Under the pieces are notes generated by a model. The model searched no databases and was not told the DNA's origin. It saw only the letters and a program-made list of their open reading frames with translations. Below are positions 33,827 through 43,545 of a stretch of 64,000 nucleotides of DNA, one piece after another. This stretch comes from Blautia sp. (GTDB lineage: Bacteria; Bacillota; Clostridia; Lachnospirales; Lachnospiraceae). The stretch is taken from NCBI GenBank assembly GCA_029257805.1, contig JARIAR010000036.1, positions 1 to 64,000 of the forward strand, given 5' to 3'. Both the position numbers and the translations under genes were made by a program. The first letter of the stretch is position 1; every line of letters begins with the position of its first letter.

Positions 33827-34697
33827 ATTAAAAAAGAGAACAAATGAAGCAGAGGAAGTAATCCGGAAATATCTTCCAAAGGAAGAAGGATTTTCCCGAA
33901 ATATGGTACAGGCAATGAATTATAGCATGCTGGCCGGGGGAAAACGTCTGCGTCCTATATTGATGAAAGAAACGTATGAACTTTTTGGCGGAGAAGGGCG
34001 GGAAATAGAACCGTTTATGGCAGGTATGGAAATGATCCATACCCATTCTCTTATTCATGATGATCTGCCGGCTATAGATAATGACGATTATCGGAGAGGA
34101 CGTTTGACCACTCATAAAGTATATGGAGAAGCTATGGGTATTTTAAGTGGAGCCGCTCTCTTAAATTATGCTTATGAGGTTATGTTTTGTGCGTTTTCTT
34201 TAACGGATAAAAAAGAGCAGGTTATTCATGGACTTAGAATTATGTCTGACAAAACCGGCATTTATGGAATGCTTGGAGGACAGAGTGTAGATGTAGAAAA
34301 TGACGGAAAACCTCTTACAAGAGAAATGCTGGATTATATTTATGAAAATAAAACATCTGCGTTGATTGAAGCGGCCATGATGACAGGCGCTGTTTTAGGT
34401 GGTGCAGATGAAAAAGAGGTAGAAATAGTGAGAAAGGCTGCCGGAAAGATCGGGCTGGCATTTCAGATACAGGATGATATTCTTGATGTAACCAGTACGA
34501 AAGAAGAACTTGGCAAGCCGGTTCACAGTGATGAAAGAAACAATAAAGTTACATATGTAAGCCTGTTTGGAATTGATGAAGCTGTCAGACAGGTGCGTCA
34601 GCTTTCACAGGAAGCCATTGGGCTGCTGGAAAGTCTGAGCAAAAAAAACGAATTCCTGTGTATGCTTATTCAGGAACTTGTAAGCCGCAGGAAATGA
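33810..34697 (+). CDS. ispA: polyprenyl (farnesyl) diphosphate synthase
   Basis: 295 residues from GTG 33810, inside the end of xseB. Both aspartate-rich motifs are present: DDLPAID (first) and FQIQDDILD (second), together with AGGKRLRP. The short-chain type is indicated by aromatic and small residues before the first motif (HTHSLIH), so it probably makes farnesyl diphosphate from IPP and DMAPP. It lies directly before dxs, so isoprenoid supply genes are grouped. An ATG at 33792 is an alternative start with a weaker ribosome site. Confidence 0.92.
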   Translation: MNFQNELKKRTNEAEEVIRKYLPKEEGFSRNMVQAMNYSMLAGGKRLRPILMKETYELFGGEGREIEPFMAGMEMIHTHSLIHDDLPAIDNDDYRRGRLTTHKVYGEAMGILSGAALLNYAYEVMFCAFSLTDKKEQVIHGLRIMSDKTGIYGMLGGQSVDVENDGKPLTREMLDYIYENKTSALIEAAMMTGAVLGGADEKEVEIVRKAAGKIGLAFQIQDDILDVTSTKEELGKPVHSDERNNKVTYVSLFGIDEAVRQVRQLSQEAIGLLESLSKKNEFLCMLIQELVSRRK

Positions 34698-34710
34698 AAG
34701 AAGGATACCA

Positions 34711-36600
34711 ATGATCTTGGATAAAATTAAGAAGCCAAATGATATTCATAAAATTGCGTTGGCAGAATTCCCACAGTTAGCAGAGGAAATTCGAAACTTT
34801 TTAGTGGAATCTGTAAGTAAAACAGGAGGACATCTGGCATCCAATCTTGGCGTTATAGAACTTACGTTAGCTTTGCATAACATATTAAATTTTCCAGAAG
34901 ATAAATTAATATGGGATGTGGGGCATCAGGCATATACACATAAAATTCTTACGGGAAGAAAAGATGAGTTTCAAAATTTACGTATGGAAGGCGGATTAAG
35001 CGGTTTTCCAAAAAGAAAAGAAAGTGATTGTGATGCATTTGATACCGGACATAGTTCCAACTCCATATCTGCAGGTTTGGGGTATGTGCGGGCAAGAGAT
35101 ATCCAGGGGCAGAAGCATAGTGTGGTGGCGGTAATTGGTGATGGCGCTCTGACAGGGGGCATGGCCTATGAGGCATTAAATAATGCGGCGGAACTGGATA
35201 CAAATTTTATTATTATATTAAACGACAATAACATGTCTATTTCTCAAAATGTAGGCGGAATGTCTATGTATTTAAGTGCATTAAGAACGGCAGAAGCTTA
35301 TACAGGTGTGAAATTAAATGTAACAAAAACATTGAAAAAAATTCCTAAAGTCGGAACAGCTATTGTAGATACAATGCGAAAAACAAAAAGCAGTATTAAG
35401 CAGCTGATCATTCCGGGGATGCTGTTTGAAAATATGGGACTTACGTATCTTGGTCCTGTAAATGGACATAATATGCGTCAGATGATGAAATTATTCAATG
35501 AGGCAAAACGAGTAGAGGGACCGGTCATTGTTCATGTATTAACAGAGAAAGGTCATGGATATATTCCGGCAAGCAGTCAACCGGCACGCTTTCATGGAAC
35601 CGGTCCTTTTGATATACAAACCGGAAAATTTTTGGAAAAAAAGTCAGCTCCTAATTATACGGATGTATTTTCTCAGACGATATGCAATCTTGGAAAAGAG
35701 AATAAAAAAGTTGTAGCAATTACAGCGGCGATGCCGGAAGGTACGGGGCTTACTGCCTTTGGAAATATGTTTCCGGAGAGATTTTTTGATGTGGGTATTG
35801 CAGAAGAACATGCGGTTACTTTTGCAGCAGGTCTTGCTCTTGGAGGAATGATTCCTGTTGTGGCGATTTATTCATCCTTTTTACAACGAGCGGTGGACCA
35901 GATTCTTCACGATGTATGTATGCAAAATCTGCATGTGATCTTTGCAATTGATCGTGCCGGACTTGTTGGGGCTGACGGGGAAACACATCAGGGGTGTTTC
36001 GATCTATCATATCTTAGTATGATACCCAATATGGTAGTGATGGCACCGAAAAATGGATGGGAACTTCAGGAAATGTTAAAAGAAGCAGTAAAGTACAATG
36101 GTCCTTGTGCCATTCGTTATCCAAAAGGAACTGCTTATGCAGGGCTTGCAGAGTTTCAGGAACCGGTCTGTATAGGAAAAGGAGAAATCCTTTACAAAGG
36201 AGAGGATGTGGCAGTTCTGTCAATGGGAAGTATGACTGCTGTATGTAAAGAGGCATATGATGAGCTTATAAAATGGGGGTTGAATCCTACATTTGTAAAT
36301 GCACGTTTTGTAAAACCCATTGATACAGAACTTCTGGATCAACTAGCTAAAAAACACAGAGTATTTGTAACAGTAGAAGAAAATGTAAAAAGTGGCGGTT
36401 TTGGTGAGCATGTGGCGGCATATATGGAAGCCTGTCACCCGGAAATACGGGTTTTAAACATTGCAATTGGAGATCGCTTTGTGGAACAGGGTAAAATTGA
36501 AAGCCTTCGGGCAAAAATAGGACTTTCTTCCATGGAGATCGCAGAAGCGATTCAAAGTGCCATGGAAGAGGAAAATCGTAAAAAAAGAGGAACGGAATGA
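34711..36600 (+). CDS. dxs: 1-deoxy-D-xylulose-5-phosphate synthase
   Basis: 629 residues, usual length. TPP-binding motif GDGALTGGMAYEALNNA and NDNNMSIS; DVGHQAYTHKILTGR near the N-terminus; transketolase-type DRAGLVGADGETHQG in the central domain. It condenses pyruvate and glyceraldehyde 3-phosphate, the first step of the MEP pathway. Its stop overlaps the tlyA start (ATGA). Confidence 0.96.
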   Translation: MILDKIKKPNDIHKIALAEFPQLAEEIRNFLVESVSKTGGHLASNLGVIELTLALHNILNFPEDKLIWDVGHQAYTHKILTGRKDEFQNLRMEGGLSGFPKRKESDCDAFDTGHSSNSISAGLGYVRARDIQGQKHSVVAVIGDGALTGGMAYEALNNAAELDTNFIIILNDNNMSISQNVGGMSMYLSALRTAEAYTGVKLNVTKTLKKIPKVGTAIVDTMRKTKSSIKQLIIPGMLFENMGLTYLGPVNGHNMRQMMKLFNEAKRVEGPVIVHVLTEKGHGYIPASSQPARFHGTGPFDIQTGKFLEKKSAPNYTDVFSQTICNLGKENKKVVAITAAMPEGTGLTAFGNMFPERFFDVGIAEEHAVTFAAGLALGGMIPVVAIYSSFLQRAVDQILHDVCMQNLHVIFAIDRAGLVGADGETHQGCFDLSYLSMIPNMVVMAPKNGWELQEMLKEAVKYNGPCAIRYPKGTAYAGLAEFQEPVCIGKGEILYKGEDVAVLSMGSMTAVCKEAYDELIKWGLNPTFVNARFVKPIDTELLDQLAKKHRVFVTVEENVKSGGFGEHVAAYMEACHPEIRVLNIAIGDRFVEQGKIESLRAKIGLSSMEIAEAIQSAMEEENRKKRGTE

Positions 36601-37406
36601 AAAAACGACTGGATATGATGTTGGTGGAGCGGGCACTGGCTCCATCAAGAGAAAAGGCAAAAGCATATATTATGGCAGGGGATGTCTATGTGGACGGACA
36701 AAAAGAAGATAAGGCCGGTTCTATGTTTCCGGAAACTGCAAAAATTGAAGTGAGAGGAAATGTGCTTCCATATGTAAGCCGCGGAGGACTGAAGCTGGAA
36801 AAAGCAATGGAAAATTTTGGAGTGAGTCTGTCCGGTAAGGTTTGTATGGATGTGGGAGCTTCCACAGGCGGTTTTACAGATTGCATGCTTCAAAATGGAG
36901 CTGTAAAGGTTTATTCCATAGATGTGGGATATGGACAGCTTGCCTGGAAACTTCGTAATGATGAGCGGGTAGTTTGTATGGAGAAAACAAACATCCGATA
37001 TGTTCTTCCTGAAAATATACAGGAGCCGGCAGCTTTTGCATCTATTGATGTTTCGTTTATTTCCCTTACAAAGGTGCTCCTTCCTGTAAGAAATCTTCTT
37101 ACAGAGGATGGAGAAATTGTGTGCCTTATAAAACCACAGTTTGAAGCAGGGAGAGAAAAGGTAGGTAAGAAAGGCGTTGTCCGAGATCCGGCTGTACACA
37201 GGGAAGTTATTGATAAAGTACGTCAGTATGCAATGAGTATTTATTTTGAACCATGTCATCTTTCTTTTTCTCCTATTAAAGGACCAGAAGGGAATATTGA
37301 ATACTTGCTTCATCTTAAAAAACGCCAGGAAGGAAGCAGTATTTCGGACAGTTTGGATGCCGGAGTAGATGAAGTGGTGGCAGAAGCACACAAAGAGTTA
37401 GACTGA
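36597..37406 (+). CDS. tlyA: TlyA-family RNA methyltransferase
   Basis: 269 residues. An N-terminal S4 RNA-binding domain (residues 1-60: RLDMMLVERALAPSREKAKA) and an FtsJ-like SAM domain with CMDVGASTGGFTDCML and the catalytic-type ICLIKPQFEAGRE-like segment (here VCLIKPQFEAG). TlyA 2'-O-methylates rRNA in mycobacteria; clostridial homologues probably act likewise. Always found between dxs and nadK in this group, as here. Confidence 0.93.
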   Translation: MKKRLDMMLVERALAPSREKAKAYIMAGDVYVDGQKEDKAGSMFPETAKIEVRGNVLPYVSRGGLKLEKAMENFGVSLSGKVCMDVGASTGGFTDCMLQNGAVKVYSIDVGYGQLAWKLRNDERVVCMEKTNIRYVLPENIQEPAAFASIDVSFISLTKVLLPVRNLLTEDGEIVCLIKPQFEAGREKVGKKGVVRDPAVHREVIDKVRQYAMSIYFEPCHLSFSPIKGPEGNIEYLLHLKKRQEGSSISDSLDAGVDEVVAEAHKELD

Positions 37407-37420
37407 GGAATAATGCGGGA

Positions 37421-38281
37421 ATGAATAAGTTTTATATCATAACAAATGGTGATAAGGATAAAGATCTGAAAATTACACGGCAGATTTCAGAATATTTAAA
37501 AGAAAACGGCTGTAATTGTCAGATACAGCAGGCATTTCGAAAAGTAGAAGGACCCTATCATTATACAAATCCGGAATTGATACCGGAAGATACGCAGTGC
37601 ATTATTGTTTTAGGCGGGGATGGGACGCTTCTTCAGGCAGCCAGAGATGTGGTATATAAAAATATTCCTCTGCTGGGGATCAATCTGGGAAATCTCGGCT
37701 TTCTTGCAGAAGTAGACAGGCAGTCAATCTATCCGGCTCTTGATAAATTGATGCAGGGTGATTACGAAGTTGAAGAACGAATGATGTTTCAGGGAACTGT
37801 TTATCGAGGAGAAACAATTTTAGGTGAAGATATCGCTCTTAATGATATTGTGATTGGAAGAGAGGGACATTTTCGTGTTGTAAGTTTTAAAAATTATGTA
37901 AATGGAGAATACCTTAATTCTTATAATGCAGATGGAATCATAATTTCCACACCAACAGGATCAACAGGATACAGTTTATCGGCAGGTGGTCCTGTTGTAT
38001 CGCCAAATGCACTTATGACGATCATGACACCGATTGCACCACATACGATGAATACAAGAAGCATAGTTTTCCCGGCAGAAGATGTAATTACAGTGGAAAT
38101 TGGAAAGGGAAGACATCATGATTGTGAAAAAGGGGTAGCATCTTTCGATGGAGATACTGTAGTGCCGATGGTGACCGGAGATAAGATTGTGATTCAAAGA
38201 GCTTCTGTAAAAACAAAAATTGTGAAATTAAATCATTTGAGTTTTGTGGAGGTGCTGCGTCAGAAGATGCAAGGCAGCTAG
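37421..38281 (+). CDS. nadK: NAD kinase
   Basis: 286 residues. The NAD kinase signature GGDGTLLQAAR and GINLGNLGFLAEVD are followed by the TPTGSTGYSLSAGGP motif. It makes NADP from NAD using ATP or polyphosphate. Start 15 bases after tlyA. ArgR follows immediately, as in other Firmicutes. Confidence 0.95.
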   Translation: MNKFYIITNGDKDKDLKITRQISEYLKENGCNCQIQQAFRKVEGPYHYTNPELIPEDTQCIIVLGGDGTLLQAARDVVYKNIPLLGINLGNLGFLAEVDRQSIYPALDKLMQGDYEVEERMMFQGTVYRGETILGEDIALNDIVIGREGHFRVVSFKNYVNGEYLNSYNADGIIISTPTGSTGYSLSAGGPVVSPNALMTIMTPIAPHTMNTRSIVFPAEDVITVEIGKGRHHDCEKGVASFDGDTVVPMVTGDKIVIQRASVKTKIVKLNHLSFVEVLRQKMQGS

Positions 38282-38292
38282 GAGGATGTAAG

Positions 38293-38751
38293 GTGAAAGT
38301 AGCAAGACATGAAAAAATCATAGAGTTAATTCAAAAATATGATATTGATACACAGGAAGAACTTGCTTCCCGGCTTAATGAAGCAGGATTTAAGGTAACA
38401 CAGGCAACTGTTTCCAGAGATATACGTGCATTAAAAATGACAAAAGTGGCAGGCAAAGACGGAAAAGTCCGATATGCCATCTTGCAGGATCCGGCCCATA
38501 CCCTGGGAGATAAATATACAAGAGTGTTAAGAGATGCGCTTCTTTCAATTGAAACAGGGCAGAATCTTATTGTGGTAAAAACAGTACCGGGAATGGCAAT
38601 GGGAGTTGCTGCTGCACTGGATGCTCTGAAGTGGAAGGAAATACTTGGATGTATTGCCGGTGATGATACGATCATGTGTGCCACAAAAACATCTGAGCAG
38701 GCGGAGGAAGTAGCAGAAAAACTTCTGGGCATTGTAGACAGACAAAAGTAG
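38293..38751 (+). CDS. argR: arginine repressor ArgR/AhrC
   Basis: 152 residues, GTG start with TAGGAGGA upstream. N-terminal winged helix (residues 1-70, VTQATVSRDIRALKM recognition helix) and a C-terminal hexamerisation/arginine-binding domain with TVPGMAMGVAAALD and IAGDDTIMCAT. It represses arginine biosynthesis and activates catabolism in response to arginine. Position before recN is conserved. Confidence 0.95.
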   Translation: MKVARHEKIIELIQKYDIDTQEELASRLNEAGFKVTQATVSRDIRALKMTKVAGKDGKVRYAILQDPAHTLGDKYTRVLRDALLSIETGQNLIVVKTVPGMAMGVAAALDALKWKEILGCIAGDDTIMCATKTSEQAEEVAEKLLGIVDRQK

Positions 38752-38767
38752 TCAGACGGAGGAAAGA

Positions 38768-40453
38768 ATGTTAGTTCATCTGCATGTGAAAAATCTTGCG
38801 TTAATTGAGGAAATAGAAGTTGAATTTGGCCCTGGTCTTAATATCCTTACAGGTGAGACAGGAGCCGGAAAATCAATTCTTCTTGGCTCTATGCAGCTTA
38901 TACTGGGAGGGAAAACTTCCAGAAATATGATTCGGGAAAATGCATCGTATGCGCTTGTGGAACTTTTGTTTCAGGTGGAAAATGAAAAAGCCAGAGAAGC
39001 ACTGGAAATGTTGGATATTTATCCGGAAGACGGACAAATTCTTCTTTCCAGAAAAATCATGGATGGCAGGAGCATAAGTAAAATAAATGGAGAGACAAGC
39101 ACAGTTGGACAAATGAAAGCCGCAGCCGCCTGTCTCCTAGATATTCATGGACAACATGAGCATCAATCTTTATTATATAGAAACAAGCAGTTGGAGATTT
39201 TGGATGCGTATGGAAAAGAAAGAATTTTCCCGCAAAAACAACTTGTGGAAACTGCTTATAAGGAATACAGACATTGTCTGGAGGAATTAAAAGCGCTTGA
39301 CATTGAAGAAGAACAGAGAAAACGTGAAATGGCGTTTTTGGAATTTGAAATACATGAAATAGAAGATGCTTCCCTTGTTCCAGGGGAAGATGAGGAATTG
39401 GAGCATCAGTATCGTAAACTTTCCAATGGAAAAAAAATCGTGGAAGTTTTACAGGGTGTTCATTCTCTGACAGGATACGAAAATGGTGCCGGTGATATGG
39501 TTGGAAGCGGACTCCGAGAGATGGGGAAAGTAACCCAGTATGACGAGGAGTTAGAACCTCTTTTGCAAATACTGGGAGAAGCAGATGGTCTTTTAAATGA
39601 TTTTAATCGAGAGTTGTCTTCTTATCTGGATAATCTTGTATTTGACGAAAAAACATTTTATGAAACAGAGAGACGATTGAATCTGATAAATGGATTAAAA
39701 GCAAAGTATGGACAGAAAATTGAACTGATTTTGTCTTATCGAGACCAGCAAAATTCAAAATTAGAAAAGCTAAGAAAATATGAAGAAAATTTCCGGCTTG
39801 CTAAAGAAAAAATGAAGATTGCGGAAGAAAAATTAGAAAAAGTATCACATGATTTATCAGAGATTCGTAAAGAATATAAGGAGAATCTTGAGAAAAAGAT
39901 CATAGAGGGATTAAAAGATCTGAATTTTCTGGATGTTGATTTTTCCATTCGTTTTGACAGAAGAAAAAATTATACAGAGAATGGATTTGATGATGTGGAA
40001 TATGAAATTTCTACAAATCCGGGAGAAAGCCGAAAACCTTTGGGACAGATTGTATCCGGCGGAGAGCTTTCCAGAATTATGCTGGCCCTGAAGGCAATTT
40101 TGGCAGATAGGGATGAATTGGAAACTTTGATTTTTGATGAAATTGATACAGGAATCAGTGGGCGTACTGCCCAAAAAGTTTCAGAAAAAATGGCAGTTAT
40201 CGGAGCGCATCATCAGGTAATCTGTATTACGCATTTGCCACAGATTGCAGCAATGGCAGATACGCATTTTGAAATTGAAAAACATGTAAACGGAAGTGAA
40301 ACAACGACGGAGATTCATCCGCTTGATGAAAAGGAATCCATAAAAGAACTTGCAAGACTTCTTGGAGGAGCGGAAATTACACCGGCTGTTTTTGAGAATG
40401 CAAAAGAAATGAAAGAATTGGCACATGTACATAAAAATACAAGATTGAAATGA
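38768..40453 (+). CDS. recN: DNA repair protein RecN
   Basis: 561 residues, SMC-like. Walker A GETGAGKS near residue 30, a central coiled coil (about 155-370), signature VSGGELSRIML (about 428) and Walker B LIFDEIDTGISG. It acts early in double-strand-break repair. Ribosome site GGAGGAAAG. It ends the conserved xseA-to-recN run and is followed by a terminator; spoIVB comes next as in most spore formers. Confidence 0.95.
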   Translation: MLVHLHVKNLALIEEIEVEFGPGLNILTGETGAGKSILLGSMQLILGGKTSRNMIRENASYALVELLFQVENEKAREALEMLDIYPEDGQILLSRKIMDGRSISKINGETSTVGQMKAAAACLLDIHGQHEHQSLLYRNKQLEILDAYGKERIFPQKQLVETAYKEYRHCLEELKALDIEEEQRKREMAFLEFEIHEIEDASLVPGEDEELEHQYRKLSNGKKIVEVLQGVHSLTGYENGAGDMVGSGLREMGKVTQYDEELEPLLQILGEADGLLNDFNRELSSYLDNLVFDEKTFYETERRLNLINGLKAKYGQKIELILSYRDQQNSKLEKLRKYEENFRLAKEKMKIAEEKLEKVSHDLSEIRKEYKENLEKKIIEGLKDLNFLDVDFSIRFDRRKNYTENGFDDVEYEISTNPGESRKPLGQIVSGGELSRIMLALKAILADRDELETLIFDEIDTGISGRTAQKVSEKMAVIGAHHQVICITHLPQIAAMADTHFEIEKHVNGSETTTEIHPLDEKESIKELARLLGGAEITPAVFENAKEMKELAHVHKNTRLK

Positions 40454-40471
40454 AGACTTTAGCCGTATACT

Positions 40472-40512
40472 AAGAGAGGAGATTTCCAAAAGAAATTCCT
40501 CTCTTTTCTTTT
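40472..40512 (+). terminator. recN terminator
   Basis: AAGAGAGGA-ATTTC paired with GAAAT-CCTCTCTT around a short A loop, followed by TTCTTTT. Confidence 0.8.
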
Positions 40513-40542
40513 GGAGAAAAAAGCGGCAAAGGATGTGAAGTG

Positions 40543-41751
40543 ATGGACAGAAAGAGAAAATACAGGAAGTTTGTATTATGGTGCCTGGCACTTGATCTTT
40601 TGTTTATGGGATGGATGGGATATTGCTATCTGGATAGAAAAGTTCCGGATGAAATTTATATTTCAAAAAACAGGAATCAGGATGTGGAATCTTTTCTGGA
40701 ATTTCCATTTCTTACGCTTGATAAGGCGGTTCCGGTGTCTGGAAGCGGCAATTATTTATTATCCTGTAAACTTATGGGTGTTCTTCCTTTTAAACAAATT
40801 AAAGTAACTCCTACAGAAAGCAGAGATATTATGGTAAGCGGAAGTACTGTAGGAATGTATATGGAAACAGAAGGTGTTTTGATTATTGATACAGGCGAGA
40901 TTGTATCAGAGCAGGGAGAGTCCCGGGAGCCGGCTAAAAATATTGTGAGGCCGGGAGATTATATTGTAGCTTTTAATAATCAAAAAATTTCTCGAAAAAA
41001 AGATTTACTGGAAGATTTAAAAAAGTTAAAAGGAGAAGAGGTCATTCTTGATGTAATGAGAAATGGAGAAATGGTTCCGGTTTCTATTACACCTGTAAAG
41101 GATAGGCAGGGAACGTACAAACTGGGAATTTGGGTTCGAGATGATACACAGGGAATAGGAACCCTTACTTTTGTAGATGACAGAGGAAAATACGGAGCTC
41201 TTGGACATGGAATCAGCGATATGGATACCGGAGAGCTGTTGCAGATTCAAAAAGGCACTCTTTATCAGGCACAAATTCTCAATATCCAGAAGGGAAGCAA
41301 AGGAAGTCCGGGTGAACTTTCGGGATTAATTCGATATGAACCTGAAAAAGTTATTGGGACCATTGCAAAAAATAATAAAAATGGAATTTATGGGCAGTTT
41401 AAAGGTGGAAAACAAAATGGAATCTTTTTGACACCAATGAAAATGGGATTTAAACAGGATGTGAAAGAAGGAAAAGCTTCTATATTGTGTTGTGTAGAAG
41501 AGGAAGTAAAAGAATATGAAGCAGAAATTACAAAGATAGATATGAATCATAAGGACACAAATAAAAGTTTTGTAATTCACATTACGGATCCGCAGCTTCT
41601 TTCTGTTACAGGCGGTATTGTACAGGGAATGTCGGGTTCGCCCATTATCCAGGACGGTAAGATCATCGGTGCAGTGACTCATGTGCTGGTGAACGACCCC
41701 ACAAGGGGCTACGGTATTTTTATCGAGAATATGCTGGACGCAGGGGCATAA
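40543..41751 (+). CDS. spoIVB: SpoIVB peptidase
   Basis: 402 residues. One N-terminal transmembrane segment (residues 8-25), a PDZ domain (about 95-185, NIVRPGDYIVAFNNQKIS) and an S55 serine-protease domain with the catalytic His in GALGHGISD (about 221) and Ser in GMSGSPI (about 363). In the forespore it is secreted into the intermembrane space and cleaves SpoIVFA, starting sigma-K activation. The last ~120 bases are GC-richer with different codon choice than the rest. The usual neighbour, spo0A, is 15 kb away instead of adjacent. Confidence 0.95.
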   Translation: MDRKRKYRKFVLWCLALDLLFMGWMGYCYLDRKVPDEIYISKNRNQDVESFLEFPFLTLDKAVPVSGSGNYLLSCKLMGVLPFKQIKVTPTESRDIMVSGSTVGMYMETEGVLIIDTGEIVSEQGESREPAKNIVRPGDYIVAFNNQKISRKKDLLEDLKKLKGEEVILDVMRNGEMVPVSITPVKDRQGTYKLGIWVRDDTQGIGTLTFVDDRGKYGALGHGISDMDTGELLQIQKGTLYQAQILNIQKGSKGSPGELSGLIRYEPEKVIGTIAKNNKNGIYGQFKGGKQNGIFLTPMKMGFKQDVKEGKASILCCVEEEVKEYEAEITKIDMNHKDTNKSFVIHITDPQLLSVTGGIVQGMSGSPIIQDGKIIGAVTHVLVNDPTRGYGIFIENMLDAGA

Positions 41752-41761
41752 GGCAGAATTT

Positions 41762-41795
41762 GCGGCAGAGGGATTTCTCTCTGCCGCTATTTGGC
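41762..41795 (+). terminator. spoIVB terminator
   Basis: Perfect 9-bp stem GCGGCAGAG (41762-41770) / CTCTGCCGC (41779-41787) followed by TATTTGG; the U-run is weak. Confidence 0.7.
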
Positions 41796-42089
41796 TTTGT
41801 ATGATATATTTTTGTTAGTTAAAGCAGAATCTTTTAAAAGAGAAGGTGGGGAATCATCTTAGATTTTATTTTGAATCCGGCTGCATTGAGTTCAAAGATA
41901 ATTTTCGGCAGATAAAAGGAAATCTGTTTTTTCTGATGTAATACTGTGGTTTATCAAGGATACCTATCTCATAGATATGGTCATTTCCCTTTACTATACA
42001 GGGAATATCGTTTACGAAGTAAAAGAGTGAGAGATTATTCAGTAAATAGATCTGCGATAGAGAAAAGTGTTGCTTTTTGATGAAATTTC
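41796..42089 (+). other. island left edge, no intact gene
   Basis: No complete gene. A stretch at 41902-42030 is open in one plus-strand frame and ends in TGA with protein-like sequence (SDVILWFIKDTYLIDM...), but lacks a start and ribosome site; it may be the tail of a lost gene. I could not assign it. This is the first DNA after spoIVB that does not belong to the sporulation neighbourhood. Confidence 0.5.
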
Positions 42090-42145
42090 TTGACAGCAGT
42101 AAGTTTTGTATGTAAAATACATTTAACAATTAGGTTAATTGTTAA
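42090..42145 (+). promoter_or_regulatory. promoter and operator of the sdpR-like gene
   Basis: TTGACA (42090-42095), 17-bp spacer, TAAAAT (42113-42118). Just downstream is a perfect dyad TTAACAATTA-GGT-TAATTGTTAA (42123-42145), next to the ribosome site, well placed for autorepression by the encoded ArsR/SdpR-type protein. Confidence 0.8.
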
Positions 42146-42158
42146 AGGAGGTTTTAAT

Positions 42159-42443
42159 ATGGGGATACAGCAGACATTAAAAGCGCTTGCGGATCCTATC
42201 CGTCGTGAGATTTTGAACCTACTGAAACACGGACGCTTGTCGGCAGGTGAAATCACGGAACACTTTTCTGTAACTGCTCCTTCCATTTCCAGACACTTAT
42301 CTGTGTTAAAGGATGCTGATTTAATCAGAGATACAAGGGAAGGAAAATTTATTTTTTACGAAATTAACACATCGGTTTTAGAAGAAACTATGCTTTGGAT
42401 TGCAGATTTAAAAGGAGGTCAGGAAAATGCTGAAAGAAAATAA
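42159..42443 (+). CDS. sdpR: ArsR/SdpR-family autorepressor
   Basis: 94 residues from ATG 42159 (AAAGGAGG upstream). Winged helix of ArsR type: LKALADPIRREILNLLKHGR, LSAGEITEHFSVTAPSISRH. No Cys-based metal site is visible, in line with SdpR rather than ArsR. In B. subtilis SdpR represses the sdpRI operon and is sequestered by membrane SdpI when the SdpC toxin is present. Here it overlaps an SdpI-like gene by 17 bases. Confidence 0.85.
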   Translation: MGIQQTLKALADPIRREILNLLKHGRLSAGEITEHFSVTAPSISRHLSVLKDADLIRDTREGKFIFYEINTSVLEETMLWIADLKGGQENAERK

Positions 42444-43512
42444 AGGTAAAGTACTTATATCTTCCATTATCATCTTGTTGCCCATTTTATTTGGAATCAT
42501 GATGTGGGACACATTGTCCGATGCTATGGCAACACACTGGGGTGTCGACAGCAATTGGGATAGATTTTTTGGAAAAACTTTTACAGTTTTTGGATTACCC
42601 GTTATTCTATTGATTAGTCATTTGGTTTGCTTGTTTTTCACATTTTTTGATAAGAGGCAGAAAAATCAAAACAAAAAAGCACTGGGCATGATTTTCTGGA
42701 TCATTCCTATTATGTCTCTGTTTACAAGTGGTATTGTCTATGCCACAGCACTTGGAAGAGAGCTTAGCTTTGTTCTGGTTACCCCTGCGATGCTCGGTAT
42801 TTTGTTTATCTTCATTGGAAATTATTTACCCAAAATCAAGCAAAACAGAACTTTGGGAATCAAGATTTCTTGGACTTTGAATAACGAAGAAAACTGGAAC
42901 AAAACCCACAGGCTTGGTGGCAAAGTATGGGTGATTGGAGGACTTATTATATTATTTTCCATTTTTTTACCCATTGTTGCTATGGTAGCGGTTATGGTAT
43001 GTGTGATTTTTGCCATGATCATTATTCCTACAGCGTATTCCTATAGTATTTATAAAAAACACCAAAAAGAAGGAATAGAATATATTTCTCCACCCAAAAA
43101 CAATGCAGAAAAGATTGCAGTGAGGATCACTGCGGTTATCGTACCTATTATCATTATTGGTACAGCAATTCTAATGTTTACCGGCAATATCGAGGTGCAG
43201 TGTGACGATACAGATTTTTATATCAAAGCTGACTATTGGAGAGATTTAAAGATTTCGTATTCCGAAATAGATTCTGTTTCCCGGTATGAAGACTTGGATA
43301 TAGGAATTCGCACAAACGGGTTTGGATCAGCAAGGCTGTTAATGGGAAGTTTTCAAAATGATGAATTCGGTTCCTACACATTGTATGCATATACCGGAGC
43401 TGAAGAGTTTATTGTTATGACATCAGGTGATAAAACGCTTGTTATTGGTATGAAAGACTCTGATGAAATACAAAAAATTTATGATGTTGTTTTGGAAAAG
43501 GTTGGTAAGTAA
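42427..43512 (+). CDS. sdpI: SdpI-family immunity/signal membrane protein
   Basis: 361 residues. N-terminal DUF1648-type region (ATHWGVDSNWDRF after the first helix), then SdpI-type helices with LGIKISWTLNNEENWNKTHRLGGK, which is the SdpI signature, and a C-terminal PH-like domain (ADYWRDLKISYSEIDSV...). This is larger than B. subtilis SdpI (about 207) because of the two added domains. SdpI confers immunity to a secreted toxin and signals to SdpR. No sdpABC toxin genes are in the window, so it may protect against neighbours' toxins. Confidence 0.88.
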   Translation: MLKENKGKVLISSIIILLPILFGIMMWDTLSDAMATHWGVDSNWDRFFGKTFTVFGLPVILLISHLVCLFFTFFDKRQKNQNKKALGMIFWIIPIMSLFTSGIVYATALGRELSFVLVTPAMLGILFIFIGNYLPKIKQNRTLGIKISWTLNNEENWNKTHRLGGKVWVIGGLIILFSIFLPIVAMVAVMVCVIFAMIIIPTAYSYSIYKKHQKEGIEYISPPKNNAEKIAVRITAVIVPIIIIGTAILMFTGNIEVQCDDTDFYIKADYWRDLKISYSEIDSVSRYEDLDIGIRTNGFGSARLLMGSFQNDEFGSYTLYAYTGAEEFIVMTSGDKTLVIGMKDSDEIQKIYDVVLEKVGK

Positions 43513-43545
43513 CAGCTGAAACAGAGGGAAACCATACAAAGGGAA

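Noticed and set aside
36645-37391. 248-codon open frame on the minus strand
   Set aside because: It lies fully antisense to tlyA, has no ribosome site and its composition (Cys, His, Phe, Asn rich) is that of a frame shadow.
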